The notes beneath the pieces are model-generated. The model did not search any database. It saw only the letters and a program-made list of their open reading frames with translations, and had not been told where the DNA came from. A program made the translations under genes and the position numbers. Shown here one piece after another: positions 46,900 through 55,680 of a stretch of DNA of 64,000 nucleotides; the stretch's first letter is position 1; the number at the start of each line of letters is the position of its first letter. The stretch lies in NCBI GenBank assembly GCA_019359495.1, contig JAHHHF010000101.1:1-64000 (forward strand), given 5' to 3'. The DNA is from Goleter apudmare HA4340-LM2. GTDB taxonomy: Bacteria; Cyanobacteriota; Cyanobacteriia; Cyanobacteriales; Nostocaceae.

Positions 46900-47853
46900 T
46901 CAATTTGGTTTGCGAGCAACTTGGATATTATTTCTAGATGCAGGAGAATTACCGCTAAGACTGCGGAAATAAATTCCTCCCACAGTTAGCAGAAATACAA
47001 CATATCCCACCGCTTGCACTAAATATAAATGCTCTCTATAACCAAACAAGGCTTTAAGAATAATGCCGGGAAACTGTCCATCTGGCAAGATTTTAGAAGT
47101 ATTCCAAATCATTGGCCCCAAAATGCAAGAGTGAACCTTAGTAAAGTGTTCGTAATATAAACAAAGACTTTCTGTAGCACGACTGCTGAGAGCCAGGTTT
47201 GCTAAACTTTGGTCAAAATGTTTTAATGCGGAAACTACTAACCCGGCAACAATTAATACTAATAAAATGCCCATCACTTGGAAAAACTGGCGGATGTTAA
47301 TTTTAACACCCCATTTAAATAGCAGTACCCCAATGCCAGTAGCTGCTACTAAACCAACAATCGCACCCAATGCGGGCATAAATCCCTGTTGAAAATTAGC
47401 AGCAACGAATAAAACAGTTTCAAAACCTTCGCGGACGACGGCAATTAAAATTAAAGTAAAAACGCCCCAACCAGCATGAGAGTTTTGTGTTAAGGCTTCT
47501 GTAACAGATCCCTCAACCGTAGCTTTCATGAATTTGGCTTGTTTAGTCATCCAAATCAGCATCCAACTGAGCATCCCGATGGCTAACACACCAAATATAC
47601 CTTCCAGGGCTGGTTCAACCACAGAAGTGTATTGAGGATTCACTGCTCCTAGTGCTTGAATAATCACACTGAACAGCACACCTATTAATGCACTGACGAT
47701 AATTCCCACGCCGACGCCAGCATATACCCAAGAGTTGAGTTGAGATTGTTTGGCTTTTTTTAGCAAAGCTAGCACAATACCAACCACAAGGGCGGCTTCT
47801 ACTCCTTCTCGGAGTGTAATTACAAAGGTAGGTATGGCAGTACTAAAATTCAT
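46900..47853 (-). CDS. efeU: FTR1/EfeU-type ferric iron permease
   Basis: A 317-residue inner-membrane permease with about seven helices. Both iron-binding REGxE motifs are intact: REGVEAALVVG (about residues 15-25) and REGFETVLFVA (about 139-149). In yeast Ftr1 works with the multicopper ferroxidase Fet3, and in bacteria EfeU works with EfeO and EfeB. Here the ferritin-like gene, a lipoprotein and a multicopper oxidase lie upstream in order on the same strand, so this is the last gene of a ferroxidase-permease cluster. No EfeB peroxidase is present. Confidence 0.9.
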   Translation of the reverse strand: MNFSTAIPTFVITLREGVEAALVVGIVLALLKKAKQSQLNSWVYAGVGVGIIVSALIGVLFSVIIQALGAVNPQYTSVVEPALEGIFGVLAIGMLSWMLIWMTKQAKFMKATVEGSVTEALTQNSHAGWGVFTLILIAVVREGFETVLFVAANFQQGFMPALGAIVGLVAATGIGVLLFKWGVKINIRQFFQVMGILLVLIVAGLVVSALKHFDQSLANLALSSRATESLCLYYEHFTKVHSCILGPMIWNTSKILPDGQFPGIILKALFGYREHLYLVQAVGYVVFLLTVGGIYFRSLSGNSPASRNNIQVARKPN

Positions 47854-47935
47854 TTTTTGTCAAAATTTGTGTAAACTTTGTAGTAAAGACTTTAGTCCCT
47901 AGAAATCAAGGACTGAAGTCCTTACTAAAAAAGTA

Positions 47936-48370
47936 TTAGCTAAAGTCGCGGAGCATTTTTTTCAGTTCGAGATTATGCATCTCTTCTTGCCCAATCATGC
48001 CACGAGCGAATTCTTCTAAATAGATGCTGGCATTGGTAACAGTTTCTAGCAGACTTTTATACAAATCCAATGCCTTTTTCTCATGAGATAGGCTTTCTGC
48101 CAAGATATCCTTGACTGAATGCTGGTAAGTCTCTTCCATTGAGGCGATTTTGAGGGAGGGATGACCATCCAAACCTGTGAGAATTTCTCCTACTTGTTGG
48201 GCATGGAGTAGAGACTCACTGGCTTGCGCTTTGAAAAAGGCAACTATGGGAATGCGGTTTGGGCCTGTCACCATCAAGGAATAATGCGTATAGCGCACTA
48301 CACCTGCTAGTTCAAATTCCATGATGGCGTTTAATAGATCGATGGTCTTTTTGTGTTCAAGGTCTTGCAT
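47936..48370 (-). CDS. Ferritin-like (bacterioferritin-type) protein
   Basis: A 144-residue four-helix-bundle protein. Glutamate and histidine ligands are placed as in ferritin-like domains: IMEFELAGVVRYTHY, ESLLHAQQVGEI, ESLSHEKKALDLY and GQEEMHNLELKKML. It lacks a signal peptide, so it stores or handles iron in the cytoplasm. The position between efeU and the EfeO-like gene argues for a role in taking up imported iron. The haem-binding Met of true bacterioferritin cannot be confirmed. Confidence 0.82.
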   Translation of the reverse strand: MQDLEHKKTIDLLNAIMEFELAGVVRYTHYSLMVTGPNRIPIVAFFKAQASESLLHAQQVGEILTGLDGHPSLKIASMEETYQHSVKDILAESLSHEKKALDLYKSLLETVTNASIYLEEFARGMIGQEEMHNLELKKMLRDFS

Positions 48371-48506
48371 CAGTCGTTAATTAAAGTTATGAAGGTCGAA
48401 TGATGAACAACAAGTTAGGAGTTAGCAGTTATACTCCTTTGAGGTGTTAAATTCCCAGATTATTTTCACTTTTTACTCCTAACTATTTCTTCAATTCTCA
48501 CTCATT

Positions 48507-49589
48507 TTAAACTCCTAATTCTCTGCTTCCCATAAAATCTGATTTTGATTGTTGTGCTTGCGTGCTGGATTTATCAATTACTTTTTGAGAGTTTTGTTCA
48601 ATGCTTTTTACCAGTTTGGTAACTTCGTCAGGGGTTTTTACTGGTTTGGCAGGGGGAATAGCAGCAGGCCAAACTTTTGTCAGATCAGTTAGGCTAGCCT
48701 GAATTGCTTTGTGCGCTTCGGGATCTATCTGGGCGACTTGGCTAGTAATCCCTTGATATAATTCGTTGGCGTAGACTACAAAGCCACGGGAGTCTTGATA
48801 TTCAATGGCTGCGGCTATTTTACCATTGGCGATCGCTGCCCCGTATTCTGAGTTGGCTGCATCTAGTAAGCCATTAATTACCTGGAGGACAAACCCTGGC
48901 TTAGAACGTTGGGCTGTCGGTAAAGCGGCGATCGCACCGTCAACTGCTTGCACTGATGAAGTAAAATCAGTTTTGACTTTGGCATCCTTGGGCTTGGATT
49001 TCACTAAATCTTGCAAACTCACCAAAGTTGTCTTAAATTCTTTAACGTTGCGCTCATTTAATTGCTCTTCAACATCAACATAAATTTCCTCAACAGGGTG
49101 TCCTATATGAGGTTCTGCCTGTTTTGGCTGATTTTGATCCAGCAGTTCTTGTGCTACTAAAAGATGGCCTTTCATTAAGCCCAATTTGGTCGCGTAGTCA
49201 ACGTCTTTGGCTTCGCCTGTGAGTACCACTTCCTGAATGGTAACTTGGTCTTTAATTTGGTCGAACTGCTCTTGCGTAATTACTTTTTTGGTAACTAAAT
49301 CTTCTGGACTACCGTAGGGACGACTGGCTTGAATCTTGTTTGATAAGGCTGGAACACCTAACTTGGCTTCAAACTTATCTAACTCAGACAAGATAGCGGT
49401 GTTAATGTTAATTTTGGCTTTGCCGCCGTGACCACTGTGACTTTGTTGACTGATTGCTTCTGTACCTTGGGGGCTAGTACTTGCTCCTGGAGAGGATGGG
49501 TTCTCTGCGGTTGGCGTATTATTACAGCCACTGAGGGTAACTATTGCAGCTGTGGCAACAGTTAAACAGATATAACCAATTGTTCTCAT
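48507..49589 (-). CDS. Exported lipoprotein with helix-hairpin-helix domain, EfeO-like role
   Basis: 360 residues from ATG at 49589 (TTG 5 codons upstream is the longer option). Signal peptide with lipobox LSGC, then a linker containing a His motif (HSGHGGK). Next is a ComEA-type helix-hairpin-helix (about residues 62-115, NINTAILSELDKFEAKLGVPALSNKI). The remaining 240 residues are helical, with QAEPHIGHPVEEIYVDVEEQL. This part loosely recalls the EfeO/imelysin iron-binding proteins, mainly by context. An HhH domain in a periplasmic metal-cluster protein is unusual; it may serve as a protein-protein module. Confidence 0.65.
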   Translation of the reverse strand: MRTIGYICLTVATAAIVTLSGCNNTPTAENPSSPGASTSPQGTEAISQQSHSGHGGKAKININTAILSELDKFEAKLGVPALSNKIQASRPYGSPEDLVTKKVITQEQFDQIKDQVTIQEVVLTGEAKDVDYATKLGLMKGHLLVAQELLDQNQPKQAEPHIGHPVEEIYVDVEEQLNERNVKEFKTTLVSLQDLVKSKPKDAKVKTDFTSSVQAVDGAIAALPTAQRSKPGFVLQVINGLLDAANSEYGAAIANGKIAAAIEYQDSRGFVVYANELYQGITSQVAQIDPEAHKAIQASLTDLTKVWPAAIPPAKPVKTPDEVTKLVKSIEQNSQKVIDKSSTQAQQSKSDFMGSRELGV

Positions 49590-49762
49590 TGACGCTCCTA
49601 GCAAAACTCAAAGGTACTAATTAAAATTTTTCTAACTACTGTCAGCAGTAAGTTGAATGCTGTGTCATGTATTTGACTGTTTTATATAATGACATTTTTT
49701 ATCAACTAATTTTGAATTTTTTTACTAGAATTTAATCATTTTTTCAACAAGACGTAGCAATG

Positions 49763-50755
49763 TCATGTCTTAATGACATCAAATTGACCCATGCAACCAT
49801 TTTCGGCGATCGCATCTTGATGGGGATGGAACATATACTTACCCGGATAGCGAAAGGCAAATTCCAAGATATGCCTTTCTGCTACACCCATCGTGATCAC
49901 ATCGGTTTTCTCGCTAGCAGTCATACTCATTCCGTAACGATAGACATCAAAAAAGTTGGCGTGGAGATGAAAAGTCACTGCTGGATCGTATTCAATGATG
50001 TTGAGGACATAGAGGCGAATCAACTGATTTTGGTAAATGGGGATGGGGTGATGCATGTAGTGATGGGGCAAGCCGTTGAAGGCGTAATATTCATTGTGGC
50101 TATCATCGTTGATGTCATATCCAGCCATTACCAGTACTATTTCATCAGCTGGGGGACGGGGAGTTGGAGGATCGATGATGAACATGCCATACAACCCCTT
50201 AGCAATGTGGCGAGTGACTGGTTCCACATGGCAATGATATAGATGAACACCATAGGGTTCCGCATCAAATTCATAAATTGTGGCTTTCCCATGACTAATT
50301 GGGCGCACACCATCCATTTCTGCGGGATGAACACCATGAAAATGTAGAGAGTGGGAATGTCCTGCTTGGTTGAGAAACAATACCCGGATGCGATCGCCTT
50401 GTTTTGCTCGTAGCGTCGGCCCTGGTATGCGACCGTTTAAATCCCAAATGTTGTAAGATACAGCACTATTAATCTGGATTGTGGAAGTACCTGCAATTAA
50501 CTGAAATTCTCGGATGGTGCGGCCATTTTCTTGCTTGATTGTCCCATAATCAAAATCCCTGAGTGTCTTCATGGGATTGGCAATGTTATCTGGTGCTGCT
50601 ATCTCCAGAGGTGGCACTTTGACAATGGGCTTTTTTGCATTCAGTGTATACCAAAACGCCCCTGCACCAGTCACACCTACGCCAGCTAATCCCAGCTTCA
50701 ATAGTTGACGGCGGCTCCACCGTTCTTCTTTACCTAGAGCGAAGTTATCGGGCAT
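49763..50755 (-). CDS. Two-domain multicopper oxidase, probable ferroxidase
   Basis: A 330-residue Tat-exported copper enzyme (WSRRQLLKLGL). Copper ligands are visible: HSLHFHG (135-141), HLYHCHVEPVTRH (171-183), FHLHANFF (262-269) and MFHPHQ (308-313). The T1 site is in domain 1 (C175, H183); the expected axial Met is Leu 188 in KGLYG, as in high-potential laccases. Domain 2 has HPH instead of HCH, so it lacks a T1 site. This is a two-domain oxidase, which would act as a trimer. With efeU, ferritin-like and lipoprotein genes after it, oxidation of Fe(II) for uptake is the best reading; copper defence is the alternative. Confidence 0.85.
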   Translation of the reverse strand: MPDNFALGKEERWSRRQLLKLGLAGVGVTGAGAFWYTLNAKKPIVKVPPLEIAAPDNIANPMKTLRDFDYGTIKQENGRTIREFQLIAGTSTIQINSAVSYNIWDLNGRIPGPTLRAKQGDRIRVLFLNQAGHSHSLHFHGVHPAEMDGVRPISHGKATIYEFDAEPYGVHLYHCHVEPVTRHIAKGLYGMFIIDPPTPRPPADEIVLVMAGYDINDDSHNEYYAFNGLPHHYMHHPIPIYQNQLIRLYVLNIIEYDPAVTFHLHANFFDVYRYGMSMTASEKTDVITMGVAERHILEFAFRYPGKYMFHPHQDAIAENGCMGQFDVIKT

Positions 50756-50823
50756 GGCATGATTAGAGTTTCCAGCAAAAAAATTGCCATAAATTCACAA
50801 TTATATTGGATAGTATCTAAACT

Positions 50824-50842
50824 AAGAATGATTGTCAATTAT
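50824..50842 (-). promoter_or_regulatory. Weak Fur-box-like sequence upstream of the oxidase
   Basis: 11 of 19 bases match GATAATGATAATCATTATC, 69 bases before the oxidase ATG. AT-rich sequence makes chance matches likely, so this is a low-confidence site. Confidence 0.3.
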
Positions 50843-50860
50843 GATTAATAGTTTTAAGAC

Positions 50861-50883
50861 TCTGTCACATTCCCTGTGACAGA
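50861..50883. promoter_or_regulatory. Perfect inverted repeat in the divergent spacer
   Basis: TCTGTCACA (50861-50869) and TGTGACAGA (50875-50883) are perfectly symmetric around 5 bases. It is followed by AAATAAAAAA. It may be an operator shared by the divergent iron and cobalt/nickel genes, or a hairpin in one leader. Confidence 0.5.
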
Positions 50884-51035
50884 AATAAAAAACCCATTCC
50901 ACATCAATCAAACCTTTACTGAATAGCAATTACGTAGCGCTGTGTGCTTCCATATTCTCGAAAATTCACCCGGATTTTTCTAGCAAATTGGGTTATGTTA
51001 CTATGCAAAGCACTTTTACCTTGCCTCCTGACAAT

Positions 51036-51054
51036 AAGAATGATAATCACACTA
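51036..51054 (+). promoter_or_regulatory. Fur/Zur-box-like sequence upstream of cbiM
   Basis: AATGATAATCA (51039-51049) matches the core of the Fur/Zur consensus in 11 consecutive bases; over the 19-mer 13 positions match. It lies 61 bases before the TTG start of cbiM. No B12 riboswitch (B12 box) was seen in this spacer. Confidence 0.4.
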
Positions 51055-51114
51055 AATTTGTGAAACCTGCAAAGATAAACTAAATTCGGGAAATGCATTT
51101 ACGAGGCACGGAAA

Positions 51115-51897
51115 TTGTCGAGAAATTTGCTGAGGTCGAAACGTGTATCACTAGCCCTCATGGGGGTTATCAGCTTTTACTTGGTGGTGGGAGCATCTAC
51201 CCCAGCCTATGCTATGCACATTATGGAAGGCTACTTACCGGGGGAGTGGGCAATTTTTTGGTGGTTAGTGGCATTACCATTTATGGTTTTGGGATTGCGA
51301 TCGCTGACTCGCATCACTAAAGCCAACCCAGAACTAAAATTACTCTTAGCATTGGCGGGAGCCTTTACCTTTGTGTTATCGGCCCTGAAAATTCCCTCAG
51401 TTACTGGTAGCTGTTCTCATCCCACAGGGACAGGCTTGGGGGCTGTGCTGTTTGGGCCTTTGGCGATGTCGGTATTGGGTACCTTAGTACTGCTTTTTCA
51501 AGCCTTGCTGTTGGCGCATGGCGGTTTGACGACATTGGGAGCCAATGCTTTTTCGATGGCGATCGCTGGGCCGTTTGCCGCCTACTGGATATATTATTTG
51601 ATGATGCGGCTAACTGGTAAGCAAAGAATTGCCATTTTTTTAGCAGCCGCTTTAGCAGATTTACTCACCTACATCATTACTTCTGTGCAACTCGCCCTAG
51701 CTTTTCCCGCACCAGTGGGTGGATTCATCGCTTCATTCGCCAAATTTGCGGGAATCTTTGGACTAACACAAGTCCCTTTAGCAATTAGCGAAGGCTTACT
51801 GACTGTACTGGTGTGGAACTGGCTACAATCCTACAGTCCGCAAGAACTAGAACTGTTGCAATTAATTAAACAGGAGCCGCAAAATGAATCAATCTAA
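51115..51897 (+). CDS. cbiM: ECF transporter substrate-specific subunit CbiM
   Basis: The membrane S-component of a cobalt (or nickel) importer, about 260 residues. The mature protein starts [10 protein letters not shown] after a signal peptide ending in TPAYA; its N-terminal Met-His binds the metal, so processing matters. [17 protein letters not shown] and [18 protein letters not shown] are the family motifs. The start is either TTG at 51115 or ATG at 51160; both give a signal peptide. It overlaps cbiN by 14 bases. Confidence 0.92.
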   Translation: MSRNLLRSKRVSLALMGVISFYLVVGASTPAYAMHIMEGYLPGEWAIFWWLVALPFMVLGLRSLTRITKANPELKLLLALAGAFTFVLSALKIPSVTGSCSHPTGTGLGAVLFGPLAMSVLGTLVLLFQALLLAHGGLTTLGANAFSMAIAGPFAAYWIYYLMMRLTGKQRIAIFLAAALADLLTYIITSVQLALAFPAPVGGFIASFAKFAGIFGLTQVPLAISEGLLTVLVWNWLQSYSPQELELLQLIKQEPQNESI

Positions 51898-52198
51898 ACC
51901 AGGGGTGAGTAACTGGCTGTTGATATTAGCAGTAATTACCCTAGCTGTCGCACCCTTAGTTTTTGTAAAAGGGGCGGAATTTGGTGGTGCTGATGGCCAA
52001 GCCCAAGCAGAAATTGCTAAAGTCAAACCCGGATATGAACCTTGGTTCAAACCCCTATTTGAACCACCCAGTGGTGAAGTAGCAAGCCTATTATTTGCCT
52101 CACAAGCGGCTTTGGGTACTGGCGTCATTGGCTACGTCATTGGGTTATACAAAGGGCGCGCTGAACAGCGAAACAATCGTCATGAGAATTCAGATTGA
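51884..52198 (+). CDS. cbiN: Cobalt transport protein CbiN
   Basis: A 104-residue small membrane protein with two helices (about 10-29 and 68-90) and the periplasmic [12 protein letters not shown] loop followed by [24 protein letters not shown], the CbiN signature. It helps load cobalt into CbiM. Overlapping genes on both sides indicate a tight operon. Confidence 0.9.
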   Translation: MNQSKPGVSNWLLILAVITLAVAPLVFVKGAEFGGADGQAQAEIAKVKPGYEPWFKPLFEPPSGEVASLLFASQAALGTGVIGYVIGLYKGRAEQRNNRHENSD

Positions 52199-52979
52199 TA
52201 CCCTGGCTTACACAAATCGCTTGCGGTGGTTAGCACCAGAACAAAAATTACTCTTTGCGATCGCTCTGTTAATCATCGCTGCTTTTACTCATGCACCAAT
52301 ACAGATGTTAATTGCAATCTGGATGAGTATTTGGACAGTTATATATGCTGGTATTCCTCTAAAAATTTATCTGAAGTTAGTCTATGTTGCTAGTCTCTTT
52401 TGGGTAACAAGTCTACCAGCTTTAGTGATTAATGGTGTTGATATTTCTCATCTGCATTTAACGCAGCATGATGCCATAGCTGGGTTTAATTTTGGCTCTT
52501 ATTATATATATATCAGCAGTCATGGGATTGAGCAGGGATTGACAATTTTAACGCGGGCGATCGCTTCTCTTTCCTGTTTATACTTTGTGATGTTAACCAT
52601 CCCATTTACTGAACTTCTACAAACCCTACGTCGTTGGGGCGTTCCTGTGCTGTTAACAGATTTATTATTACTCATGTACCGCTTTATTTTCGTCCTGTTA
52701 AATACAGCCTCCGAGTTATGGACTGCTCAACAAGCTCGTGGTGGCTACCGTACTTTTAGGACTGGGATCAAAAGTTTAGCCTTGTTGATTGGACAGTTAC
52801 TTAAACGCACCTTAGAAAACTATCACCAAATTTCTTTAAGTTTAGCTTCACGGGGTTTTAATGGCGAATTTAAAGTTTGGCATTCCCATCGCTATTATCC
52901 ATCTAAACGCTATGCCACAGAAGCTATATTGGGTTGTGTCATCTTAATAGGATTGGCATGGAAAAATCCTCTTTTGTAA
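52182..52979 (+). CDS. cbiQ: ECF transporter transmembrane subunit CbiQ
   Basis: 265 residues from ATG at 52182, overlapping the cbiN end by 17 bases; a longer frame from 52095 would run through cbiN and is not credible. Membrane T-component with five or six helices. The coupling motifs ARGGYR (about residue 184) and SRGFNG near the C-terminus contact the ATPase. It starts [24 protein letters not shown], as typical for CbiQ. Confidence 0.9.
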   Translation: MRIQIDTLAYTNRLRWLAPEQKLLFAIALLIIAAFTHAPIQMLIAIWMSIWTVIYAGIPLKIYLKLVYVASLFWVTSLPALVINGVDISHLHLTQHDAIAGFNFGSYYIYISSHGIEQGLTILTRAIASLSCLYFVMLTIPFTELLQTLRRWGVPVLLTDLLLLMYRFIFVLLNTASELWTAQQARGGYRTFRTGIKSLALLIGQLLKRTLENYHQISLSLASRGFNGEFKVWHSHRYYPSKRYATEAILGCVILIGLAWKNPLL

Positions 52980-52991
52980 ACAACACTACCT

Positions 52992-53831
52992 ATGCAGCCA
53001 TATTTACTTGAGTTTGAACAGGTACATTACTCTTATTTAAATGCACAACAATCAGCTTTAAAGGGTTTAACACTGCGTATCCCACTGGGGAAAAAATGTG
53101 CATTAATTGGTCAGAATGGTTGCGGTAAAACCACACTATTTTTATTGGCGAATGGTTTATACAAACCCCAAAAAGGCAGAATACACTGGCAAAGTAAACC
53201 ACTACAATATGACCGTAAGTATTTGATGTACTTACGCCAGAAAGTAGGGTTAGTGTTTCAAGATCCAGAACAACAACTAGTAGCTTCTACCGTTGAGGAA
53301 GATATTTCTTATGGTTTGTGTAATTTGGGATTACCCGCAAGTGAAATCAAACAACGAGTTGAACAAGCATTAGTTGAATTCGGGTTAACTGAATTAGCCC
53401 AAAGACCAGTACATCATCTGAGTTTGGGGCAAAAAAAACGAGTTTCCATCGCTGATGTGATGGTGCTACAACCAGAATTATTATTGTTAGATGAACCAAC
53501 CGCTTACCTTGATCGACTGCATACCCGTAACCTAATGTCAACTTTAAAAAAGATTCATGCAGCAGGTACAACAATATTTATGGCTACCCATGATCTGGAT
53601 TTAGTTTATCGTTGGGCAGACTGGGTATTTGTGATGAATCAAGGACAATTGATATTAGAAGGTAAACCAGATGATGTGTTTGCTCAAAGAGACTTACTGG
53701 AAAAATTACAGCTAGGAGTCCCGCTTATATATGAGATATTGTTAACTGAAGTCAATGCTGAAGAAAAAATAGTTTTAGAACGGTTACGTCAGAGAATTGA
53801 AAATTTATTTCGTTCCTCAGATCAGGACTAA
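52992..53831 (+). CDS. cbiO: ECF transporter ATPase CbiO
   Basis: A 279-residue ABC ATPase energising the CbiMNQ channel. Walker A is GQNGCGKTT, Q-loop FQDPEQQLVASTV, signature LSLGQKKRVS, Walker B LLLLDEPTAYLD, and the switch His lies in MATHDLD. The signature has LSLGQ in place of LSGGQ, which is tolerated. It ends the first Co/Ni operon; a terminator follows at 53961. Confidence 0.92.
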   Translation: MQPYLLEFEQVHYSYLNAQQSALKGLTLRIPLGKKCALIGQNGCGKTTLFLLANGLYKPQKGRIHWQSKPLQYDRKYLMYLRQKVGLVFQDPEQQLVASTVEEDISYGLCNLGLPASEIKQRVEQALVEFGLTELAQRPVHHLSLGQKKRVSIADVMVLQPELLLLDEPTAYLDRLHTRNLMSTLKKIHAAGTTIFMATHDLDLVYRWADWVFVMNQGQLILEGKPDDVFAQRDLLEKLQLGVPLIYEILLTEVNAEEKIVLERLRQRIENLFRSSDQD

Positions 53832-53960
53832 AGTCATTACTACAAATAAATACAAAATCAATAAAAATTAATATTACCACAAGGAAATATACCGTTTAAC
53901 TCATATTTTGTTGCAAATCTGCCGTGAGTAACATTCTAAAATCCCCCAAGAGGGCATTGC

Positions 53961-53990
53961 AAAAAGCAGACATTTTCTGCTTTTTATTAA
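53961..53990 (+). terminator. Terminator of the cbiMNQO operon
   Basis: A perfect 10-bp stem AAAAAGCAGA/TCTGCTTTTT with a 5-base loop; the T run is part of the right arm and continues as ATTAA. It separates the two transporter operons. Confidence 0.8.
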
Positions 53991-54054
53991 AGAGTGTTGC
54001 TGTAATTATATTGTTGGATTTGTGTGAATCAAGACATTAAACACAAGGCAAATA

Positions 54055-54978
54055 ATGCATATTCCTGATGGTTTTGTTTCTGTGCCAGTAGCTGCTGCTA
54101 CTGGGGTAATCAGTGTGGCTGCACTCGGTATTGCCTTGGGGCGATCGCAAGTAGCCTTTGGTATCCGACGCGCCCCTATGTTGGGTTTAACTACCGCTTT
54201 TATTTTTGCTGCCCAGATGATCAATTTTCCTGTAGCCGGCGGCACTAGTGGTCACTTGTTGGGAGGAACCTTAGCAGCGATCATTCTAGGTAGTCCTTGG
54301 GCGGGGGCATTGTGTATTGCCACAGTGTTAATTATCCAAGCTGTACTATTTGCAGATGGAGGCATCACAGCCTTGGGAGCCAATATTTTGAATATGGGAT
54401 TTATCGGCGTTTGGGTTGGCTGGGTGTTAACTCAAACCTTACATAGGCTCTTAGGTGGCTCACAAGGGCGCTTACCCCTAGCGGCTGGGATTGCGGCTGG
54501 TGTCAGTGTAGTAGTAGCGGCGATCGCCTGTGCCATCCAGTTAGCCCTTTCGGGAACAGCATCTATAGGGATAGTCTTACCAAGCATGACTGGGACTCAC
54601 ATTTTAATTGGTATTGGGGAAGGATTGATTACTGGGAGTGTGTTAACTTACCTTGCCCAAGCTAGACCAGATTTGTTACCAGGAGAACAGCAAAAGTTTC
54701 GTGGGTGGTTAGTACCTGTTGTGAGCATTATCTTGATTGCTGGTGTATTGTCACTATTTGCCTCAGCCTGGCCGGATGGTTTGGAAAAGGTAGCAGAAGA
54801 CACCGGCTTTATTAACTTAGCGGAGAAAGTGCGGGTATCTGTACCAACACCCCTAGCTGACTACAGTATTGAAGGTTTAGGTACAATTGGTACTAGTATT
54901 GCTGGGCTTGTAGGCGCTGCGGTTTGTTTTGCTGTTGCCTTTGGGATTGCTCAGGTAGTGAAACCGAAGAATGCTTGA
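54055..54978 (+). CDS. ECF nickel/cobalt transporter, fused M-N subunit
   Basis: 307 residues starting directly with MHIPDGFVSVPVA, the CbiM/NikM metal-binding N-terminus without a signal peptide. CbiM/NikM core: APMLGLTTAFIFAAQMINFPVAGGTSGHLLGG, ADGGITALGANILNMG. From about residue 220 a PDGLE/CbiN-like region with a periplasmic loop (ASAWPDGLEKVAEDTGF) and a final membrane helix is fused, so no separate N subunit is needed. Such NikMN fusions are usually nickel importers, needed for hydrogenase or urease. Nickel is a family inference. Confidence 0.88.
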   Translation: MHIPDGFVSVPVAAATGVISVAALGIALGRSQVAFGIRRAPMLGLTTAFIFAAQMINFPVAGGTSGHLLGGTLAAIILGSPWAGALCIATVLIIQAVLFADGGITALGANILNMGFIGVWVGWVLTQTLHRLLGGSQGRLPLAAGIAAGVSVVVAAIACAIQLALSGTASIGIVLPSMTGTHILIGIGEGLITGSVLTYLAQARPDLLPGEQQKFRGWLVPVVSIILIAGVLSLFASAWPDGLEKVAEDTGFINLAEKVRVSVPTPLADYSIEGLGTIGTSIAGLVGAAVCFAVAFGIAQVVKPKNA

Positions 54979-55621
54979 GTTTTCTTTACCCTTACGTTTG
55001 CAATTGTCTCTAGTGATTGTCGTCGGGACGGCTTTGTTAAACTATCATGCCTGGACTTACCTGGGTGTGTATGGGGCGATCGCTATTTTCTGGGCTGGGT
55101 TGCTACGTGTACGCATTCCCAATTTGGGAAAATTACTAGGGACAGAACTAATTTTTCTCTCCTTGGTAGCTTTGCCCTTGGGATGGGAACGCGCTAGTTT
55201 TTTGTTAGTGCGATCGCTTGTTTGTTTACTCACCATGAATAGTTTTTTGTTAACCTTACCTCCCCACAGTTTCGGCATCGCCCTTAAAAGCTTACCCCTG
55301 CCAGCACCGTTAAAAGAAAACTTGCTTTTAGCTGGACAATACCTAGAAATTCTGCTTGCAGAAGTGACACGAATGCAGCGTAGTGCCCAACTACGAGGCA
55401 TCAATGGTGCGGCTGGCTGGCTACGCTACACTAGTGCTGCCATGATTGGCACCCTGTATCTCCGCAGTCTCGATAGGGCAGAACGAGTCTACGCCGCAAT
55501 GGTAGCCCGTGGTTACAACGGACAGTTACCAATAGATTCAACATTCACATCAAAAGAGCGTGGTGTCTTATTAGCGGCTTGTGCGATCGCTCTTTGTATC
55601 ACCATTAGTTCTTATATTTAG
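54971..55621 (+). CDS. ECF transporter transmembrane subunit (CbiQ/NikQ type)
   Basis: A 216-residue membrane protein, shorter than the first CbiQ. It has hydrophobic helices and the two coupling motifs QLRGING (about 137) and ARGYNGQ (about 178). It overlaps the M-N gene by 8 bases. It pairs with the ATPase that follows. Confidence 0.85.
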   Translation: MLEFSLPLRLQLSLVIVVGTALLNYHAWTYLGVYGAIAIFWAGLLRVRIPNLGKLLGTELIFLSLVALPLGWERASFLLVRSLVCLLTMNSFLLTLPPHSFGIALKSLPLPAPLKENLLLAGQYLEILLAEVTRMQRSAQLRGINGAAGWLRYTSAAMIGTLYLRSLDRAERVYAAMVARGYNGQLPIDSTFTSKERGVLLAACAIALCITISSYI

Positions 55622-55680
55622 GATTGTCATTAGTCATTGTTCATGAGTTATTTCTCCCTTCATCTCCCCCACTCCTCCCC

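Noticed and set aside
49760-50242. 160-codon frame antisense to the multicopper oxidase
   Set aside because: It mirrors the oxidase over its whole length; the oxidase has copper motifs and a Tat signal, so this frame is a shadow.
50756-51114. Cobalamin riboswitch ahead of cbiM
   Set aside because: No B12-box sequence is visible in this spacer.
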